64,000 nucleotides of DNA. It comes from Streptomyces capitiformicae. GTDB taxonomy: Bacteria; Actinomycetota; Actinomycetes; Streptomycetales; Streptomycetaceae. Both the position numbers and the translations under genes were made by a program. The notes beneath the pieces were generated by a model. The model was not told the origin of the DNA, ran no database searches, and worked only from the letters and a program-made list of their open reading frames with translations. The stretch lies in assembly GCF_002214185.1 (NCBI RefSeq), contig NZ_CP022161.1, positions 4,153,767 to 4,217,766 of the forward strand, read 5' to 3'. Shown in pieces: positions 42,899 to 51,067 of this stretch; within the stretch, counting starts at the first letter, position 1, and every line of letters begins with the position of its first letter.

Positions 42899-44029
42899 AT
42901 GGACCTCTCGTACACGCCCGAGGAAGAGGAGTTCCGGGCGCGGCTGAGGGAGTGGCTGGCGAAGGTGCTCCCGTCGCTGCCGCCGAAGCCGTCGCCCGAC
43001 GACTGGCCGGGGCGCAGGGCCTACGACCTCGGATGGCAGCGAATGCTGTACGACGCGGGGTACGCCGATGTCCATTGGGATGCCTCTCCCACCGTACGAC
43101 TGATCTTCCTGGAGGAGACGGAGAAGGCCGGGGCGCCCTATGTGGGCGCCAACTTCGTGGGGTTGCTGCACGCCGGGCCGACGATCGCGGCCGAGGGGAC
43201 CGCCGAGCAGCGGGCGCGGTGGCTGCCGCCGGTGCTGCGGGGCGAGGAGGTGTGGTGCCAGGGGTTCAGCGAGCCGGAGGCGGGGTCCGATCTGGCGGCG
43301 CTGCGCACGCGCGCGTACCGGGACGGTGACGAGTACGTGGTGACCGGGTCCAAGATCTGGACCTCCCATGCCGAAGTCGCCGACTGGTGTGAGCTGTTGG
43401 TGCGGACGGACCCTTCCGCGCCCAAGCATCGCGGGATCTCCTGGCTGGCGATGCGGATGGACGCGCCCGGTGTCACCGTGCGGCCGCTGCGGACCCTCGC
43501 GGGGTCCACCGAGTTCGCCGAGGTGTTCCTCGACGAGGTGCGGGTTCCCGTCGCCCATCGGGTGGGGGAGGAGAACGACGGCTGGCGCGTGACCATGGTG
43601 ACCCTGTCGTTCGAGCGCGGGACCGCCTTCGTGGGTGAAGTGGTCGCCTGTCGACGGGTGTTGGGAGAGATCGCGCGTGAGGCCCGGGCGTGTGGGCGCT
43701 GGGACGATCCCGTCGTCCGGCGGCGGTTGGGGCGGTTGAACGCCGAGTTCCGGGCGCTCTGGCGGCTTACGCAGTGGAACGTGAGCGAGGCGGAGTCCTC
43801 CGGAGGGGTGCCGGGGGTCGGGGGTTCGGTTTTCAAACTGAGGTACTCGCGCGCGCGGCAGGAACTTTATGAGGCGGCCGCGGAGGTGTGGGGGGTGGGG
43901 GCGTTGGATCTCGACCAGGGGTGGGTGACCGACCGGTTGTCGTCGTTGGCGTACACGATCGCGGCCGGGACGTCGGAGATTCAGCGGAACATCGTGGCTG
44001 AGCGGATTCTGGGATTGCCGAAAGGCTGA
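42899..44029 (+). CDS. acyl-CoA dehydrogenase
   Basis: A 376-residue flavin dehydrogenase with WCQGFSEPEAGSDLAALRTR (FAD/substrate loop), WTSHAEVADWCELLVRT, and the end YTIAAGTSEIQRNIVAERIL. The usual glycine-rich GGxG segment before LIFLEETEKAGAPY seems missing, as if a few residues were deleted around HWDASPTVR. It starts 20 bp after the amidohydrolase and precedes a shorter dehydrogenase, an arrangement typical of alpha2beta2 steroid-type acyl-CoA dehydrogenases (FadE pairs). Confidence 0.88.
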   Translation: MDLSYTPEEEEFRARLREWLAKVLPSLPPKPSPDDWPGRRAYDLGWQRMLYDAGYADVHWDASPTVRLIFLEETEKAGAPYVGANFVGLLHAGPTIAAEGTAEQRARWLPPVLRGEEVWCQGFSEPEAGSDLAALRTRAYRDGDEYVVTGSKIWTSHAEVADWCELLVRTDPSAPKHRGISWLAMRMDAPGVTVRPLRTLAGSTEFAEVFLDEVRVPVAHRVGEENDGWRVTMVTLSFERGTAFVGEVVACRRVLGEIAREARACGRWDDPVVRRRLGRLNAEFRALWRLTQWNVSEAESSGGVPGVGGSVFKLRYSRARQELYEAAAEVWGVGALDLDQGWVTDRLSSLAYTIAAGTSEIQRNIVAERILGLPKG

Positions 44030-44065
44030 CGGGCTGACGGGCTGACGGGCTGACGGGCTGAGGGG
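44026..44065 (+). repeat. 8-bp tandem repeat across a stop codon
   Basis: Four CTGACGGG units and one CTGAGGGG begin in the last codon of the acyl-CoA dehydrogenase gene (its TGA is within unit 1) and repeat a stop codon in all three frames before the next ATG at 44078. Confidence 0.95.
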
Positions 44066-44077
44066 TGGCTCTCGATC

Positions 44078-44962
44078 ATGCGGTTTCAACTCACCGAGGA
44101 TCAGCGGGCGTTGCGGGACGGCGTACGAGGACTGCTGGCGCGCCGCTTTGGGGCGGAGGCGCTGCGGGCCGCTGTCGAACGGCCTGGGCTGGATCGGGAG
44201 TTGTGGCGGGCGTTGGGGGCGGCCGGGTTCTTTTCGCTGCGGTTGGCGGAGGCTGAGGGCGGGGTTGGGCTCGGGCTGCCGGAAGCCGTGTTGATGTTTG
44301 AGGAAGCGGGGCGGGCTCTGTTGCCCGGGCCGTTGGCTGCCACGCATCTGGCGGCGGGGGTGGTGCCGGGGGCGGCTGACGGGGAGGCCGTGGTGACCGC
44401 TGTGGGGGGTGGCGGGCTCGTGGAGTGGTTGGACGCGGCGGACGTTGTGCAGGGGGATGTGACGGGGGCCGTGCCGATGCGGTCGGTGGATCCGCTGACT
44501 CCCTTGTGGCGGGTGCCCGTCCCGGACTCGGCGGTGGAGCCGGATCCGCTCTTTCTGCTGCTCACCGCCGCCGAGCAGCTCGGTACGGCCGTGCGGATGT
44601 GTGAGACGGCGGTGCAACATGCGCGGACTCGTGAGCAGTTCGGGCGGCCCATCGGGGCGTTTCAGGCGGTCAAGCACCTGTGTGCGGAGCTGTTGGTGCG
44701 GGTGGAGGTGGCGCGGGCGGCGGTGTACGCGGCGGCCGTGACCGCCGACCCTGTGGACGTCGCGGCGGCGCGGCTGCTGGCCGACGAGGCGGCCGTACGA
44801 GGTGCGCGTGACTGCCTTCAGGTGTTCGGCGGTATGGGGTTCACCTGGGAGGCCGACGTACATCTTGGTTTGAAACGGGCATGGATACGGGCAGAACGTG
44901 GCGGATCGAATACGGAGAGTGAGGATTTGTTGGCGGGTGAACTGTTGATCGAGGTCGGCTGA
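44078..44962 (+). CDS. short acyl-CoA dehydrogenase-like subunit
   Basis: A 294-residue protein with the N-terminal helical domain (LTEDQRALRDGVRGLLARRF, GLPEAVLMFEEAGRALLPGP) and the C-terminal bundle (VQHARTREQFGRPIGAFQAV, LQVFGGMGFTWEADVHLGLK) of acyl-CoA dehydrogenases, but a shortened middle beta domain. Such truncated partners pair with a full-length subunit to make one active site per heterodimer, as in mycobacterial ChsE1-ChsE2. Adjacent to the full-length gene, 48 bp upstream. Third positions are more often T than in the rest of the region. Confidence 0.83.
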   Translation: MRFQLTEDQRALRDGVRGLLARRFGAEALRAAVERPGLDRELWRALGAAGFFSLRLAEAEGGVGLGLPEAVLMFEEAGRALLPGPLAATHLAAGVVPGAADGEAVVTAVGGGGLVEWLDAADVVQGDVTGAVPMRSVDPLTPLWRVPVPDSAVEPDPLFLLLTAAEQLGTAVRMCETAVQHARTREQFGRPIGAFQAVKHLCAELLVRVEVARAAVYAAAVTADPVDVAAARLLADEAAVRGARDCLQVFGGMGFTWEADVHLGLKRAWIRAERGGSNTESEDLLAGELLIEVG

Positions 44963-45476
44963 CCGGCACTGACCTGGGCGGGCGCGGAAGTTGTGGCAGG
45001 GGCGCGGTTGAATGTCGCGGAACGTGGCATACCGGAATTACCGAGCGTTGATACCGGGTTGTGTCCTAGGTGTGACTTGTCACGGCCTGGAGTCGGAGGT
45101 CTGCTCCGGTACCTTCTGGGGGATGCGCGTGGTTCCGAGGCTGAGCCAACCCGGTGTTGCCCCTGTGGCGGCCCCGGATCCGGTGATGCGCGCCGCGCGT
45201 GAAATGGGCCGGAGCCGTCTCGCTCAGGTCTGTTCGACTCCCCGCGAAGAGCGTCGCACAGTATGCCGCATGCGTACTCCTTCGCGCTGGAATATGCCCG
45301 AAGCGCTTGTTGGGGTGACTGTACGTCAACCATGCTGTCTTGTAAGGGGATCACGTTCCGTGATCCCCGTGCCGATGGCGTCGACGGCGGTGGCGTCGGC
45401 CGGGCAGAAGATGACCACGATCGTGGCCCCGCCGGGGTGCGAGGCGATGTGTCCGCCGATTCGGATGGTGTGAGCG
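44963..45476. other. 514-bp region with perfect hairpin, no clear gene
   Basis: A possible frame (45012-45473) has poor third-position GC and no ribosome site, so I leave it out. Features: GTGACTTGTCAC palindrome (45072-45083), and GGGGATCACG-TTC-CGTGATCCCC (45346-45368), a perfect 10-bp stem in what may be the leader of the next gene. Confidence 0.5.
45346..45368. promoter_or_regulatory. 10-bp perfect hairpin/palindrome in leader
   Basis: GGGGATCACG and CGTGATCCCC separated by TTC, about 110 bp before the ATP-binding protein gene. Without a T-run it looks more like an operator or an RNA structure than a terminator. Confidence 0.5.
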
Positions 45477-45935
45477 GTGCAGGTGCTTCAAGTGCAGCTG
45501 GAGATCCGGCCCGACCCCGCAGAGGTGGGTCGCGCCCGGAGATGGGCCCGTTCACGGCTCGCCGGGTCCGGAGTAGGGGCGGATGAGCCGCTGGCCGAGA
45601 CGCTGATTCTGCTCGTCTCCGAGCTGGCCACCAATGCGGTGGTCCACACCGGGCGGCCCGCGATGCTGCGGTTGCTGATGTCCGGGCTGCGGGACGGGTC
45701 CATCCGGACGGTTCGGCTGGAGGTCATCGACACGAGTGCGTGTCCGCCGACGCCGCGGTGTGCGGAGGGGGACGAGACGGGCGGGCGTGGGCTCGCCCTT
45801 GTCGAAGGGCTCGCCGATCGGTGGGGCTGGAGTCCCGAGGGCGTCGGCAAGCGGATCTGGTGTGAGCTGGATCGGGTTGCGGTGACGGGCGTGGCGGCGG
45901 TGGCGCGCGGCGGGTTGGCGTACGGGGCGGTCTAG
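45477..45935 (+). CDS. HATPase-domain anti-sigma-type regulatory protein
   Basis: A 152-residue GHKL ATP-binding protein of the SpoIIAB/RsbW type: N-box LLVSELATNAVVHTG (about 43-57), G1 VIDTSACPP, G2 GRGLALVEGLADRWGW (about 103-118). Streptomyces genomes have dozens, many acting as kinases for STAS proteins. GTG at 45477; GTG 45483 is also possible. Its TAG stop forms part of the CTAG that borders an inverted-repeat element. Confidence 0.82.
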   Translation: MQVLQVQLEIRPDPAEVGRARRWARSRLAGSGVGADEPLAETLILLVSELATNAVVHTGRPAMLRLLMSGLRDGSIRTVRLEVIDTSACPPTPRCAEGDETGGRGLALVEGLADRWGWSPEGVGKRIWCELDRVAVTGVAAVARGGLAYGAV

Positions 45936-45998
45936 GGCGTGTTGCGAAAGTCCCGGCGTCCGCCCGGAGGGCGGCAGGCGGGACTTTCGCAACACGCC
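45936..45998. mobile_element. 63-bp MITE-like element with 19-bp inverted repeats
   Basis: GGCGTGTTGCGAAAGTCCC (45936-45954) and its exact complement at 45980-45998 enclose 25 bp. The flanks are CTAG (left) and TTAG (right). The GGCGTGTT tip and the CTAG flank also mark the IS5-type remnant end at 55583, so it may be a non-autonomous relative. Confidence 0.75.
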
Positions 45999-46002
45999 TT
46001 AG

Positions 46003-46554
46003 GGGCGGGCCCCGTAAGGGGCGCGGGACTGTCTCGATATGCGGCTCCGCCGCGTGGGTGCGATCAGCCGCGATTCGCCTGCAGTCGCCGAACTGCGCGC
46101 GCCCCGTGCTACTAGGCGCTCGGCGGCGGGGGCGGCCGGGGGTCGGTTCCGCCGCTCGGCGGTTACGAGGTGCCGGCACGACTGCCCGCAGCTGTGCGGG
46201 CGCGTTGGGGCATGGGCTGGGCGTTGCGAAGGGGGCGGTGCTGACGTGCGCCGGGACGTGCTTCCGTACGCGGCGTCGTAACGCCGGACCCGAGGGGCCA
46301 ACCCCCGAACGGGTGTTGACGCGGACTGTCCGTTTGATCACGCTTGTGTTCATCGATTCGCCGTGAGGGGACGACGAGGGATTCGGTGACGGAAACCCTC
46401 GACGAGTGTGGGTCGTGTTTCGGCGTCGGCTCTCCACTGGGCCCGGGGAGCAGGGCGGGTACGCCGAAGCCGGATGGCGGCGCGCGGTGCCGTGCTCGGG
46501 GCGGGCAGTGGCGCGCCGCCAGCCGACCCAGGAGGGCGGCCGGCTCGGAGAGGT
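46003..46554. other. intergenic region with REP-like sequence
   Basis: Starts with a fragment of the dispersed repeat (GGGGCGCGGGACTGTCTCGA, TGCGGCTCCGCCGCG). Frames to 46440 on either strand lack ribosome sites and have mixed codon positions, so I see no gene. Confidence 0.55.
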
Positions 46555-47505
46555 TCAGAGAATGGCCACCGGGGCCACCGGGGTGCCCGTGCCGCCGACG
46601 AACGGTTCGGGCATCGCCGACAGCAGGAACGCGTAGCATCCGGTTTGTCCACAGGCTGTGGACAACTCCTCCAGGTTCCAGTTCTGGCCCTGTGGCATGC
46701 CCATCTCGACCAGGTCGAGCGCGTGCACCGGCAGCCACAGGTCCTCGATCTCCGGCGGGAAGATCTCGAAGGTCAGGGTGTCATTGGCGACGGCGGCGAC
46801 ATCGCGCGCGTGGAACCACTCCGGGGTGCGCAGGGAGAGTCCGGGCGAGGGGAAGGCGTACGCGTGTCTGTCGCCGGCGAGGCAGAGCTGGATCTGGCCC
46901 GTGCGGACGAGGACGATGTCACCGGCCCGGACCCGGATGCCCGCCAACTCCTCGGCCGCCTCCAGGTCTTCGGGGGTGACCGCGTGGTCGCCGGGCAGGC
47001 GCTCGTCGGTGCCTCGGCCGCCCAAGGCGCGCGGGATGTCCAGCAGTACGCCGCGCGAGACGATGTGCCGGGCCTTGTCGATGCCGGCGAAGGTGGCGCC
47101 GGCGTGTGGGGTGATGGTGTTCGCCGGGCGGCCGTTGTAGACGCGGCCCGAGTGGGAGACGTGGGTGAGGGCGTCCCAGTGGGTGGCCGCCTGGAGCCCC
47201 ATGGTCACGACGTCGTCGCTGCACGCGACCGTTCCCGGGCCGAAGATCTCCTGGTTGACCTGCACCATGGCGTGCAGGGGGTTCACACGGCCCGGGATCA
47301 TCCCCGTCTGTACGCCGTCCTGTTGGAGGGGGAGGGCGAGCGGTATCCGGCGGCCGGAGCGGACGTGGGACGCCGCCTCGCGTACGACCTCGTCGGTGAT
47401 CAGGTTGAGGGTGCCGATCTCGTCGTCCGGACCCCAACGGCCCCAGTTGTTCACGCGCTTGGCGATGTCGGTGAACGCGGTGAAGTCGGTGGGTGGCGGT
47501 GACAT
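46555..47505 (-). CDS. cyclase family protein (kynurenine formamidase-like)
   Basis: A 316-residue metal-dependent hydrolase of the cyclase/KynB-like superfamily. The signature metal motif is THWDALTHVSHSGRVYNG (H-x-D-x3-H, about 108-125). Other marks are WGPDDEIGTLNLIT and AGDIVLVRTGQ. In degradation clusters such enzymes open lactones or amides. Divergent from the SDR gene with operator-like sites between, hence part of the same regulon as the 40-44 kb genes. Confidence 0.85.
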   Translation of the reverse strand: MSPPPTDFTAFTDIAKRVNNWGRWGPDDEIGTLNLITDEVVREAASHVRSGRRIPLALPLQQDGVQTGMIPGRVNPLHAMVQVNQEIFGPGTVACSDDVVTMGLQAATHWDALTHVSHSGRVYNGRPANTITPHAGATFAGIDKARHIVSRGVLLDIPRALGGRGTDERLPGDHAVTPEDLEAAEELAGIRVRAGDIVLVRTGQIQLCLAGDRHAYAFPSPGLSLRTPEWFHARDVAAVANDTLTFEIFPPEIEDLWLPVHALDLVEMGMPQGQNWNLEELSTACGQTGCYAFLLSAMPEPFVGGTGTPVAPVAIL

Positions 47506-47533
47506 CGGTCCTCCCCGGGGGCTTGTGTGGGTG

Positions 47534-47586
47534 TATCTGACGGGTCGTAGAATCGCGATGCGAGCAAATCTAACGGTCCGTCAGAA
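47534..47586. promoter_or_regulatory. divergent operator region (TCTAACGGTCCGTCAGA)
   Basis: TCTAACGGTCCGTCAGA (47569-47585) is an inverted repeat of the ATCTGACGG motif with one mismatch, 26 bp before the SDR start. ATCTGACGGGTCGTAGAAT (47535-47553) is a second, weaker copy nearer the cyclase start. Confidence 0.65.
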
Positions 47587-47611
47587 ACCGCGATGAGGGG
47601 AAGGGGCCGGG

Positions 47612-48529
47612 GTGGGAAACTTCTTGGCAGGCAAGGTCGTCGCCGTCACGGGCGCGGGGCGGGGGATCGGCCGCGCGGTCGCCCTCGGCGCGGCGGCCGA
47701 AGGGGCGCGGGTCGTCGTCAACGACTACGGGGTCTCCGTCGACGGCTCCGAGCCGACCAGTTCCGTCGCCGAGGCGGTGGTGAAGGAGATCGAGGCCGCC
47801 GGGGGTGAGGCGGTCGCCGTCGCCGACGACATCTCCACGATGGCGGGTGGGCAGCGGGTCGTGGACGCGGCGCTCGCGTCGTACGGGCGGATCGACGGGG
47901 TGGTGTGTGTCGCCGGGATCCTGCGGGAGCGGATGCTGTTCAACATGTCCGAGGAGGAATGGGATCCGGTCGTCGCCACCCATCTGAAGGGGACGTTCAC
48001 CGTGTTCCGGGCCGCTTCGGCCGTGATGCGGAAGCAGCGGGCCGGGACCTTGATCGGGTTCACCAGCGGCAACCATCAGGGGTCCGTGTCGCAGGCCAAC
48101 TACAGCGCGGCGAAGGGTGGCGTCATCTCGCTGGTGCGGAGCGCCGCGCTCGGTCTGCACCGGTACGGGGTGACCGCGAATGCCGTCGCGCCGGTGGCCC
48201 GTACGCGGATGTCCGCGGGGGTGCCGGTCGAGTTGACGGAGATCGGTGAGCCGGAGGATGTGGCCGCGCTCGTGGTGTACCTGCTGTCGGATCGGGCTCG
48301 GGAGGAGCGGATCACCGGGCAGGTGTACACGGTGGCCGGGCCGAAGATCGCGGTGTGGGCTCAGCCGCGGGAGCTGCGCTCGGCTTTTGCCGATGGGGGG
48401 TGGACCCCGGAGAGGATCGCTGAGGTTCTGCCGGGGGCGGTGGGGGTGGATCCCATGCCGATGTTGGAGCGGGTGGAGGCGATGGCTCGCGCGGCGGCGT
48501 CTGGGGCGCGGCCGAACTCGGGCGCCTAA
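47612..48529 (+). CDS. SDR family oxidoreductase
   Basis: A 305-residue SDR of the multifunctional-enzyme-type 3-hydroxyacyl-CoA dehydrogenase group: TGAGRGIGRAVALGAAAEGA, VVVNDYGVSVDGSEP (NAD-binding Asp), a catalytic FTSGNHQGSVSQANYSAAKG, and a longer C-terminus (about 60 residues after the Rossmann core). GTG start after GAGGGGAAGGGG. Likely oxidises 3-hydroxyacyl-CoA in the degradation cluster. Confidence 0.87.
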   Translation: MGNFLAGKVVAVTGAGRGIGRAVALGAAAEGARVVVNDYGVSVDGSEPTSSVAEAVVKEIEAAGGEAVAVADDISTMAGGQRVVDAALASYGRIDGVVCVAGILRERMLFNMSEEEWDPVVATHLKGTFTVFRAASAVMRKQRAGTLIGFTSGNHQGSVSQANYSAAKGGVISLVRSAALGLHRYGVTANAVAPVARTRMSAGVPVELTEIGEPEDVAALVVYLLSDRAREERITGQVYTVAGPKIAVWAQPRELRSAFADGGWTPERIAEVLPGAVGVDPMPMLERVEAMARAAASGARPNSGA

Positions 48530-48534
48530 TAGCT

Positions 48535-48772
48535 CGGGGGTGCGTGCGGTTGGGCGGCTGCGGGTTGTTCGTGGTTGTTCGCTCCCCCACTCTCGGCTTC
48601 TCCCCCACTCTCGGCTTCTCCCCCACTCTCGGCTTCTCCCCCACTCTCGGCTTCTCCCCCACTCTCGACTTCGCTCGAGCGGGGGGACCCCCATGAGCGG
48701 GGGGACCCCCATGAGCGGGGGACCCTCATCGCGGCGGAGCCGCATATCGATACAGCCCCGCGCCCCTAGTGG
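48535..48772. repeat. dispersed intergenic repeat copy 3 with expanded 18-bp VNTR
   Basis: Same family as 36115-36265. Here CTCCCCCACTCTCGGCTT is repeated four times (48582-48653), then a variant unit to 48671 and two copies of GGGGGGACCCCCATGAGC. It ends with CGCATATCGATACAGCCCCG. Confidence 0.9.
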
Positions 48773-48822
48773 TGTGCCCGGCGGTTTCACAAGTGTTCGT
48801 TGGCCAATCCGAGGCGGCAATC

Positions 48823-49971
48823 GTGGAGTTCGGGTTCAGTGAAGAGGACGAGGTCTTCCGGGCCGAGGCCAGGGCATGGCTTGCGGCGCACGCGGGTGGT
48901 GAAGCGAGGGACCGGCGAGGCTGGGAGCGGGTCCTCGGAGCCGATGGATGGATTGGCCTCGGGTGGGCTGAAGGCGGTTACGGCAATCGCACGGCCACTC
49001 TCGTTCAGCAGGTCGTGTGGGCCGAGGAGTACGCGCGGGCCGACGTGCCATCGCGGTCGGGGCACATCGGGGAGAAGCTGCTGGCGCCTACGTTGATCGC
49101 GTTCGGGACGGAGGGGCAGAAGGGGCGGTTTCTGCCGGCGGTCGCGCGGGGGGAGGAGCTGTGGTGTCAGGGGTACAGCGAACCGGGGGCCGGATCGGAT
49201 CTGGCGGGGGTGCGGACCAAGGCCGAGCGCTCGGGGGACGGGACGTACCGCGTCACCGGGCAGAAGATCTGGACCTCGCTCGCCCATGAGGCCGACTGGT
49301 GTTTCGTACTGGCCCGTACCGAGGAGGGGTCGACGCGGCATCACGGGCTGTCGTTCCTGCTCGTGCCCATTGACCAGCCGGGGCGGATCGAGGTGCGGCC
49401 GATCCGGCAGATGACCGGGACGAGCGAGTTCAACGAGGTGTTCTTCGACGGGGCGCACGCGCGTGTGGAGCACCTGGTGGGCGGCGAGGGGAACGGCTGG
49501 CGGGTGGCCATGGGGCTGCTCGGGTTCGAGCGCGGGGTGTCGACCCTCGCCCAGCAGATCGGCTTCGCGGAGGAGTTGCGGGCGGTCGTACGACAGGCCG
49601 TGGAGAGCGGGGCTGCCGACGATCCCGTCGTACGCGATCGGCTCGTACGGTCATGGGCGGAGCTGCGGGTGATGCGGTGGAACGCCCTGCGGACGCTGGG
49701 CGGTTCGGAGGCGCCCGGCGCGCCGAGCGTGGCCAAGTCGCTGTGGGGGCGGTGGCATCGGCGGCTCGGAGAGCTGGCGATGGAGGTGCGGGGCGCGCGG
49801 GCGGCGGTCGGGCCGCGGGAGTGGTCGGCGCGGGCGCCGTACGAACTCGATCCGTTCCAGCATCTGTTCCTGTTCAGCCGGGCCGACACCATCTACGGCG
49901 GCTCGGACGAGGTGCAGCGCACGATCATCGCCGAGCGGGTGCTCGGTCTGCCCAAGGAACCGAGGGGTTGA
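48823..49971 (+). CDS. acyl-CoA dehydrogenase
   Basis: A 382-residue acyl-CoA dehydrogenase: VEFGFSEEDEVFRAEARAWL, LWCQGYSEPGAGSDLAGVRT, KIWTSLAHEADWCFVLARTE, and IYGGSDEVQRTIIAERVLGL. GTG at 48823 is chosen; a frame from 48769 runs through the repeat. It precedes the alcohol dehydrogenase gene by 13 bp. Same family as 42899-44029, so presumably acts in the same catabolic route. Confidence 0.87.
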   Translation: MEFGFSEEDEVFRAEARAWLAAHAGGEARDRRGWERVLGADGWIGLGWAEGGYGNRTATLVQQVVWAEEYARADVPSRSGHIGEKLLAPTLIAFGTEGQKGRFLPAVARGEELWCQGYSEPGAGSDLAGVRTKAERSGDGTYRVTGQKIWTSLAHEADWCFVLARTEEGSTRHHGLSFLLVPIDQPGRIEVRPIRQMTGTSEFNEVFFDGAHARVEHLVGGEGNGWRVAMGLLGFERGVSTLAQQIGFAEELRAVVRQAVESGAADDPVVRDRLVRSWAELRVMRWNALRTLGGSEAPGAPSVAKSLWGRWHRRLGELAMEVRGARAAVGPREWSARAPYELDPFQHLFLFSRADTIYGGSDEVQRTIIAERVLGLPKEPRG

Positions 49972-49984
49972 GGGGGTAGCAGCC

Positions 49985-51034
49985 ATGCGCGGAGTGGTGT
50001 TCGACGGGAAGCGGGCCGAGGTCGTCGATGATCTCGTCGTACGGGAGCCGGGGCCCGGCGAGGTGCGGGTGGCCGTGTCGGCGGCCGGGCTCTGTCACAG
50101 CGATCTTTCGGTGGTGGACGGGACGATTCCGTTCCCGGCGCCGGTGGTGCTGGGGCATGAGGGTGCGGGGATCGTGGAGGCGGTGGGGGCGGGGGTCGGC
50201 CATGTCCGGGTCGGTGACCATGTGGCGTTGTCCACCCTCGCGAACTGCGGTACCTGCGCCGACTGTGACCGGGGGCGGCCGACCATGTGCCGGCGGGCGA
50301 TCGGGCGGCCGGGGCGGCCGTTCGCGCGGGGTGGTGAGGCGGTGTTCCAGTTCGCCGCCAACTCGGCGTTCGCGGAGATGACGGTGGTCAAGGCGGTGCA
50401 GGCGGTTCGGATACCGGCCGACATTCCGCTGTCGTCCGCCGCGTTGATCGGGTGTGGGGTGCTGACGGGGGTGGGGGCCGTCCTGAACCGGGCGCGGGTG
50501 GACCGGGGGGAGAGCGTGCTGGTGATCGGGGCGGGGGGTATCGGGCTCAATGTCATTCAGGGGGCGCGGATCGCGGGGGCCGTGCGGATCGTGGCCGTCG
50601 ATGCCAATCCGGAGAAGGAGGCGGTGGCGCGGCGGTTCGGGGCCACGGACTTCCTGACGTCGGTGGAGGGGGTGCGGGATGTCGTACCGACGGGGGTCGA
50701 CCATTCCTTCGAGTGCGTCGGCCGGGTCGAACTCATCCGGCAGGCCATCGATCTGCTCGACCGGCGGGGGCAGGCCGTGCTGCTGGGGGTGCCGGCGGCG
50801 ACGGCCGAGGCGTCCTTCCTCGTCTCCTCGCTGTACTTGGACAAGTCCATCCTCGGGTGCCGGTACGGGTCCTCCCGCCCGCAGCGGGACATCGCGCTGT
50901 ACGCCGACCTGTACCGCGAGGGGCGGCTCCTGCTGGACGAGCTGGTGACCGCCACGTATCCGGTGGAGGACTTCGCGAAGGCCCGGGCGGACGCGGAGGC
51001 GGGGCGGGTGGCACGGGCGGTGCTCATGTTCTGA
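49985..51034 (+). CDS. zinc-binding alcohol dehydrogenase
   Basis: A 349-residue medium-chain dehydrogenase. Catalytic zinc ligands are in AAGLCHSDLSV (Cys) and VLGHEGAGIVEAVG (His), the structural zinc cysteines in CGTCADCDRGRPTMC, and the NAD loop is VIGAGGIGLNVIQGARIAGA with VAVDANPEK (NAD-specific Asp). Class resembles mycobacterial AdhD/MscR-like enzymes. Probably handles alcohols or S-hydroxymethyl mycothiol-type substrates in the cluster. Confidence 0.88.
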   Translation: MRGVVFDGKRAEVVDDLVVREPGPGEVRVAVSAAGLCHSDLSVVDGTIPFPAPVVLGHEGAGIVEAVGAGVGHVRVGDHVALSTLANCGTCADCDRGRPTMCRRAIGRPGRPFARGGEAVFQFAANSAFAEMTVVKAVQAVRIPADIPLSSAALIGCGVLTGVGAVLNRARVDRGESVLVIGAGGIGLNVIQGARIAGAVRIVAVDANPEKEAVARRFGATDFLTSVEGVRDVVPTGVDHSFECVGRVELIRQAIDLLDRRGQAVLLGVPAATAEASFLVSSLYLDKSILGCRYGSSRPQRDIALYADLYREGRLLLDELVTATYPVEDFAKARADAEAGRVARAVLMF

Positions 51035-51067
51035 CTGCCGGGTACGTTCGACTGCCCGCAGTCATGT

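Noticed and set aside
45012..45473. 153-codon frame before the HATPase gene
   Set aside because: Low third-position GC, no ribosome site, no recognisable domain; kept as an unexplained region.
46003..46440. Minus-strand frames starting MNTSVIKRTVRVNTRS
   Set aside because: No ribosome site, arginine/proline-rich shadow composition and overlap with the MITE and REP-like sequence.
48582..48671. Possible CRISPR array
   Set aside because: 18-bp units directly abut with no unique spacers, and no cas genes are present; it is a VNTR. The 15-bp run at 10476-10550 is rejected for the same reason.
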